NCBI RefSeq assembly: GCF_030913705.1
Contig: NZ_CP133190.1
Span: 3,619,501-3,683,500, forward strand
From: Anaerocolumna sp. MB42-C2
GTDB taxonomy: Bacteria; Bacillota; Clostridia; Lachnospirales; Lachnospiraceae
Direction of reading: 5' to 3'
Length of the DNA stretch: 64,000 bases
The notes beneath the pieces were generated by a model, which ran no database searches, was not told the DNA's origin, and was given only the letters and a program-made list of their open reading frames with translations. Position 1 is the stretch's first letter, and each line of letters begins with the position of its first letter. Below, one piece after another: positions 60,034 to 64,000 of the stretch. Made by a program: the position numbers and the translations under genes.

Positions 60034-60522
60034 ATGAAAAACAAAGAATTGATTCTTCGTCCCCTCAATGACACGGACATTGTTTTACTAACCTTGTGGT
60101 TAAATAAGGACTATATCTTGAAGTGGTATCATGAGACGGACGAATGGCTTGCGGAAATCAATGATCGGCATGGTACTTATACATGGATACACCATTTCAT
60201 TGTTATGGACGGCAAAACCCCTATTGGCTTTTGTCAATACTACGACTGCTATGACGCAAACGATATGGAAGACTGGTATAACATTACCGTACCCGGCGAT
60301 ACTTTTTCGATTGATTACCTGATTGGTAATGAAGCCTATCTGGGGAAAGGGTATGGAAAAGCGATTATCCGGCTATTATCCGATACCATTCAAGCCGTGG
60401 AGAGAGCCATGCGGATTATTGTCCGGCCTGAAACGGAAAACCACGCATCTAACCATGTATTGATGGCGAATGGCTATGTATACGATGAGCAGCAAAAATA
60501 TTACTGCAAATCTCTGAACTAG
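60034..60522 (+). CDS. GNAT acetyltransferase, AAC(6')-like
   Basis: A 162-residue GNAT-fold acetyltransferase. ILRPLNDTDIVLLTLWLNKDYILKWYHE opens the fold; acetyl-CoA is expected to bind at YLIGNEAYLGKGYGKAII (about 95-112), followed by RIIVRPETENHASNHVLMANGYVY. The pattern (SIDYLIG, GKGYG, N-x-x-x-N-x-V) is that of the aminoglycoside 6'-N-acetyltransferase / Acetyltransf_8 branch. A drug-modifying role is supported by the attenuator-like leader, but no substrate can be shown. GGAGGTC ribosome site. A 13-bp hairpin follows. Confidence 0.82.
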   Translation: MKNKELILRPLNDTDIVLLTLWLNKDYILKWYHETDEWLAEINDRHGTYTWIHHFIVMDGKTPIGFCQYYDCYDANDMEDWYNITVPGDTFSIDYLIGNEAYLGKGYGKAIIRLLSDTIQAVERAMRIIVRPETENHASNHVLMANGYVYDEQQKYYCKSLN

Positions 60523-60563
60523 TTTTCTGAAAATTTGAACCAGCGATAGCGGTAGTAAGTTGC

Positions 60564-60592
60564 GGTCATATACTTCACAGAAGTATATGACC
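60564..60592 (+). terminator. Hairpin after the acetyltransferase gene
   Basis: GGTCATATACTTC (60564-60576), loop ACA, GAAGTATATGACC (60580-60592); perfect 13-bp stem without a U-run. Confidence 0.6.
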
Positions 60593-60934
60593 CACTCTGA
60601 CACTTTCCGCTTCCTATAATACAGATTGCCAGACCCTCGTCACAGATAATGGAGTAAGTTTTACAAAGTTTTAGTTAGTTAAGAAACAGCCTACTTTTAT
60701 GCTTTGAAATCAAAATGCGGATTCCGATACTAGTGTTACCATTAAGTTTTAGGACAGTCGACCAGATATGTCCTATTTTTGTGCCCCAAAAAAGAAAAAG
60801 CGTGCTGCAGACCCTTTAAAAATAGTGCATTATATCAGGATAACGACATATAAGATCGAAAGCAGCCATAATTTCTATTTTATACAAAAAGCACTCAATA
60901 ATTTACAAAAACAGTAAAATTTCACAATTTTATA
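60593..60934. other. Intergenic region between island and RiPP locus
   Basis: No gene seen. AGGACA/TGTCCT followed by ATTTTT (60751-60780) is a weak terminator-like hairpin. Confidence 0.35.
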
Positions 60935-60963
60935 TTTACAAATAATTACAATTATGGTAAAAT
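60935..60963 (+). promoter_or_regulatory. Promoter of the RiPP locus
   Basis: TTTACA (60935-60940), 17-bp spacer, TAAAAT (60958-60963). The transcript would have a leader of roughly 130 nt before the precursor gene. Confidence 0.55.
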
Positions 60964-61104
60964 TATTACATATTTAATATATGTTAATAAGACATAATTG
61001 ATTAGTTGGTACATATTTGGGAGTATTAAGGAGGTTATTCATTTCTTGTGTTTTAAATAAGAGGTGATGTAACTATAGAATTAAGAAAAAGGAGGTGAAT
61101 AGGT

Positions 61105-61293
61105 ATGGAAAAAGGTAAAAAGGTTTTGAATAAGTCACATCACGCTAATTTACTCAGTACATTTTATGATCTGAGTGCTGGTTGTGGCTGTGGTTCATGC
61201 ACCTGTGCCGGCTGTTCGGCAGGTTTAAATTACGGCAGTACTACGGCGGCTTTTGAAACTTCCTACAGAAGTGCTATGGACGCTCACGCATAA
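61105..61293 (+). CDS. Cys-rich RiPP precursor peptide
   Basis: A 62-residue peptide with a basic leader (KGKKVLNKSHH) and five Cys within eleven residues: Cys27, 29, 32, 34 and 37 in CGCGSCTCAGC, then a Gly/Ser/Thr/Ala-rich tail. The radical SAM gene is next, 116 bp later, and a TIGR04066-like gene follows; together they fit the clostridial Cys-rich peptide group (CLI_3235-type precursors) as I recall it. Thioether links from Cys to neighbouring residues are the expected modification. A strong AAGGAGGTG ribosome site and the following hairpin fit high precursor output. Confidence 0.85.
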   Translation: MEKGKKVLNKSHHANLLSTFYDLSAGCGCGSCTCAGCSAGLNYGSTTAAFETSYRSAMDAHA

Positions 61294-61310
61294 TGATAAG
61301 ATCAACCTTG

Positions 61311-61348
61311 AGAACATTTGATTGCTTTATTATGCAATCAAATGTTCT
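61311..61348 (+). terminator. 15-bp hairpin between precursor and maturase genes
   Basis: AGAACATTTGATTGC (61311-61325), loop TTTATTAT, GCAATCAAATGTTCT (61334-61348), perfect. With no long U-run it probably gives partial termination or protects the precursor mRNA, so that precursor exceeds enzyme. Confidence 0.8.
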
Positions 61349-61409
61349 TGCAAACTATAATTGGTGAGGCAGCAGATATCTTAAGGAATAAACGTATAGG
61401 GAGAATGTT

Positions 61410-62801
61410 ATGATTTATAAGGTGTTTAAGGCAAATAAAAATTCATATTTATATGACCGTCAGGAAAATCGGATTGTAAAGATCGACGAAGCCGATTATA
61501 AAGGCCTTTGTGAATTAGAAAAAGGAATAATAACAGAGGAAAATGAAAAAGTTATTAAAAAATATGAAAAATATGGATTATGTAAAGAAAATGAATTAAT
61601 TGAAATCGAACATCCTAATACTGCAAGTTTAGAATTTTACTTAAATGAATGTATAGAACAAATCACACTGCAGGTAACCCAGAATTGTAATCTCCGGTGT
61701 GATTATTGCGCTTATTCGGGAAAATACAATAACCGCACACATTCAAAAAAGAGCATGAGTTTTGAGACCGCATATAAAGCGATAGATTTCCTCGTAAAAC
61801 ATTCAAGATGTACAAAAAAAAGTATAGTGGGGTTTTACGGCGGAGAACCATTATTAGAAATAAACCTTATAAAAGAAGTAATCTCTTATATAGAAACTAA
61901 TTATGAGGGGAAAGAATTTACTTATGCAATGACTACAAATGCTACTCTGCTTACCGATGAAATTGTTAATTACCTGGCAGCAAAGGATGTCTGGTTAACA
62001 ATAAGTATAGATGGACCGAAAAGCATACATGATTTAAACCGCTGTTTTGAAAATGGAAGGGGTTCTTATGATATAGTTATAAAAAATTTAGCAAGAATGA
62101 AGGAAAGATATCCCGATTATTATAGAAAATGCAGTACCAATACAGTTATAAGTCCAAACCAGGAATATGATTGTATTAAAAACTTTTTTACAAAAGATGA
62201 TGTGATGGATAGTTTATATTCAAAAGTATCATTTATTAGTGATGCCTCAATCAACCGGTCTATTGTCTATGAGGATGCAGTATTTATCGAACAGCGTAAA
62301 GATGAATTGAAACAAATGTTATCTATGCTTGGTGAAATTGATAATAGTTCCACTAAGTTTCTATTTGGGGATTATGATCATGAGCTGCATCGTAAGTATG
62401 TCTCCTTGCATATGGGAGGTTTGCATGCAAAGAAGGGACATCCTAGCGGACCGTGTATCGCGGGCGGAAAAAAAACGTTCATAGATATTGACGGAAATAT
62501 TTATCCGTGCGAAAAGGTACCAGAATGTAAAGAAATGACACTGGGAAACATTAATACAGGTATATCAGTAGAGAAAGCTAAAGATATGATGAACATTGCC
62601 CGTATTACAAAAAAGCAATGTCAGAATTGCTGGGCTTTTATTTTCTGCACTTCTTGTGTGGTAGCCTCAATTGATGAAAATGGTATTTCGGCAGAAAAGA
62701 GACTCAGTAAATGTAATGGAGTGAGAAGAAGTACACTGGAATATCTTAAAAACATAATTCGCCTTCAGGAATACGGGTATAGATTTGAAACGGTCAAATA
62801 A
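61410..62801 (+). CDS. Radical SAM-SPASM peptide maturase (CcpM-like)
   Basis: A 463-residue enzyme that would cross-link or otherwise modify the Cys-rich precursor. The N-terminal ~85 residues likely hold a peptide-recognition (RRE-like) region. The [4Fe-4S]-SAM site is CNLRCDYC (Cys93, 97, 100), followed by GFYGGEPLLE and TTNATLL. The C-terminal SPASM/twitch region has several Cys: GPCIAGGKK, YPCEKVPEC, QCQNCWAFIFCTSC. This layout is the one of sactipeptide/ranthipeptide maturases, which form Cys thioethers. I associate it with TIGR04068, from memory. GGGAGAA ribosome site. Confidence 0.9.
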   Translation: MIYKVFKANKNSYLYDRQENRIVKIDEADYKGLCELEKGIITEENEKVIKKYEKYGLCKENELIEIEHPNTASLEFYLNECIEQITLQVTQNCNLRCDYCAYSGKYNNRTHSKKSMSFETAYKAIDFLVKHSRCTKKSIVGFYGGEPLLEINLIKEVISYIETNYEGKEFTYAMTTNATLLTDEIVNYLAAKDVWLTISIDGPKSIHDLNRCFENGRGSYDIVIKNLARMKERYPDYYRKCSTNTVISPNQEYDCIKNFFTKDDVMDSLYSKVSFISDASINRSIVYEDAVFIEQRKDELKQMLSMLGEIDNSSTKFLFGDYDHELHRKYVSLHMGGLHAKKGHPSGPCIAGGKKTFIDIDGNIYPCEKVPECKEMTLGNINTGISVEKAKDMMNIARITKKQCQNCWAFIFCTSCVVASIDENGISAEKRLSKCNGVRRSTLEYLKNIIRLQEYGYRFETVK

Positions 62802-62878
62802 AAATTATCAAAGTATACCAAATATATGTTTCATGATTATTTGAAGACGTGAATTTATTAAGTGAAAGGATGAATTAT

Positions 62879-63946
62879 ATGAGTAGTATATTGATATATC
62901 CATTTTGCAGAAAGTTTAGTGAATTTGCCAGGTGCAAAGAAGCTTTAGAAGAATTTAATGAAGTAATACCGATTGCTCCCAAAGGTTTTGGAATGGAGGG
63001 CGATGATGTAAGTGTCTGTGATGGAGGGAATCCTCTCAATATTAAGATATGGAGTGATTATGCGGCAAATATAATACAGGCAGACGCAGCTTTTTTTGGA
63101 TATGCGGATGCTAATATATCTGCAAAAAGCTATAAGGAAAAAATAAATGAGGCAATTTCTTTAAAGAAAAGGGTATTTATTACGAAAGAACTAAAGGATT
63201 TTCTTGGCGGTACATTTGATTTGCAGTCAGTAGAACTTATTGATTATACAAATTATACGCAGGAAAATGAGCTTGCATTAAATCTGTTAACAATTCCTGC
63301 CCCCGTTATCATGATTGCCGGAATTGGGGACAGATGTGATAAATTCAGTATTCAGGTGAAATTAGGAAATTATTTCTCCGAGCAGGGTTATTCTGTTTTG
63401 AATTTCGGAACCAAGGATTTTAGTAAGCTCTTTGGGATAGAGACTTTACCGCGGTTCTTATTTGAGCCCATGGATAACGGCATGAAAGTAAGACAGTTTA
63501 ATTCATATATATATAACCGCGTTATAGAGGAAAACCCGGAAGTTGTTATTATTGGAGTGCCCGGAGGTATTATGCAGGTTAATCCATATGAATTTGGTGA
63601 GTTTGGCGAATTGGCATTTATAATCAGTAATGCAATTAAAAGTGATATAAGTATTCTGAGCCTGTATAACCAGGAACTGAATCAGGATTTTCTTGATCAC
63701 CTGATCAAACTCTGCAGATATAAATTGAATTATCAAGTGAACTACATAAACATAGCAAACACGGACCTTCTTATACTGCCGGACGAAAAAGAGTGTCAAT
63801 ACACTACGGTTCCGTCGGTACATATTATGGATAATATAATAAAGACATTCCAATATGAAGATGCTTTTCTGTTTAATGCTTTAGATGAGATAAGTATGAG
63901 AGCAGCATGCAATGAGATATTGTTCGAATTGGAGGAGAATCTATAG
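62879..63946 (+). CDS. Peptide-maturation-system protein, TIGR04066-like
   Basis: A 355-residue cytoplasmic protein. It opens with SILIYPFCRKFSEFARCKEA, then in the middle IMIAGIGDRCDKFSIQVKLG (about 155), which looks like a P-loop-type nucleotide site, followed by GYSVLNFGTKDF and EVVIIGVPGGIMQVN. I recognise it as the TIGR04066 partner of clostridial Cys-rich peptide loci; its chemistry is unknown. ATG at 62879 with AAAGGA 10 bases before is preferred over upstream ATGs at 62849 and 62870. More genes of the locus are expected beyond the window edge. Confidence 0.82.
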   Translation: MSSILIYPFCRKFSEFARCKEALEEFNEVIPIAPKGFGMEGDDVSVCDGGNPLNIKIWSDYAANIIQADAAFFGYADANISAKSYKEKINEAISLKKRVFITKELKDFLGGTFDLQSVELIDYTNYTQENELALNLLTIPAPVIMIAGIGDRCDKFSIQVKLGNYFSEQGYSVLNFGTKDFSKLFGIETLPRFLFEPMDNGMKVRQFNSYIYNRVIEENPEVVIIGVPGGIMQVNPYEFGEFGELAFIISNAIKSDISILSLYNQELNQDFLDHLIKLCRYKLNYQVNYINIANTDLLILPDEKECQYTTVPSVHIMDNIIKTFQYEDAFLFNALDEISMRAACNEILFELEENL

Positions 63947-64000
63947 ATCTCATTCAAAACTTCTTTCTGTATTATTTGAGATGCAGTTAGAGCGGTTTCA

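Noticed and set aside
63929..64000. Possible next gene after the TIGR04066-like protein
   Set aside because: GGAGGAG at 63931 has no standard start codon at a proper distance, and the ATG at 63981 leaves only six codons before the window ends.
1..64000. CRISPR arrays, tRNA, rRNA genes and intact transposases
   Set aside because: I saw no regularly spaced repeats, no cloverleaf with CCA-type end or conserved TTCGA arm, no rRNA sequence and no transposase motifs. Short tRNA-like folds could still be missed without software.

Overview
This window looks like the chromosome of a low-GC, spore-forming Clostridia member, most likely a plant-polysaccharide-using Lachnospiraceae (Lachnoclostridium/Anaerocolumna type). 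That is inferred from gene content: LplB/LplC/LipO-type sugar ABC transporters paired with YesM/YesN or AraC regulators, a cellobiose 2-epimerase plus GH130 phosphorylase pair, a GH51 arabinofuranosidase, a LysM-GH18 spore-cortex type protein, reverse rubrerythrin with PerR, and a Cys-rich RiPP locus of the clostridial radical-SAM type. No rRNA, tRNA, CRISPR array or intact insertion sequence was seen.

Layout. 1-5.1 kb: end of a sugar-uptake operon (permease, solute-binding lipoprotein, DUF1861-like protein, membrane-bound AraC regulator). 5.1-8.3 kb: soluble PocR-chemoreceptor protein, a decayed phosphotransferase, and a LysM-GH18 protein that lacks its catalytic acids. 8.4-15.6 kb: housekeeping genes (ClpB, DHH phosphoesterase, DEAD-box helicase with a very long structured leader, coiled-coil protein). 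15.7-19.1 kb: zinc-ribbon/DUF2007 protein and the mannobiose module (epimerase then mannosylglucose phosphorylase). 19.3-21.9 kb: rubrerythrin, PerR, hemolysin-III family protein, DUF951. 21.9-29.5 kb (minus strand): a dlt-like operon (racemase, adenylation enzyme, carrier protein, MBOAT acyltransferase, SGNH protein, lipoprotein) preceded by a transglutaminase-fold surface protein. 29.8-34.0 kb: HAD-like protein, ROK kinase, esterase, arabinofuranosidase. 34.4-36.7 kb: PAS-GGDEF-EAL protein. 37.0-48.5 kb: second sugar ABC operon with FAD oxidoreductase, YesN/YesM two-component system, LacI regulator and Gfo/Idh dehydrogenase. 48.5-53.8 kb: CPBP protein, small Cys-rich protein, MscS channel, nitronate monooxygenase, rpsF-ssb-rpsR. 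53.8-60.6 kb: an accessory island of gene relics, duplicated promoter modules and resistance-like genes, two of them behind short leader peptides. 61.1-64.0 kb: a RiPP locus (Cys-rich precursor, radical SAM-SPASM maturase, TIGR04066-like protein) that runs off the window.

How it works together. The sugar loci import oligosaccharides through ABC transporters sensed by membrane AraC or YesM/YesN proteins and break them down intracellularly by phosphorolysis (mannobiose) or arabinofuranose removal. The dlt-like operon has every part needed to racemise or supply an amino acid, activate it, load it on a carrier, hand it to a membrane acyltransferase and attach it outside the cell. Its dedicated racemase and diverged adenylation pocket make a substrate other than D-alanine plausible. 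This and the RiPP locus are the best candidates for an undescribed system. The structured helicase leader, which shares an element with two other terminators in the window, is the most striking non-coding signal.
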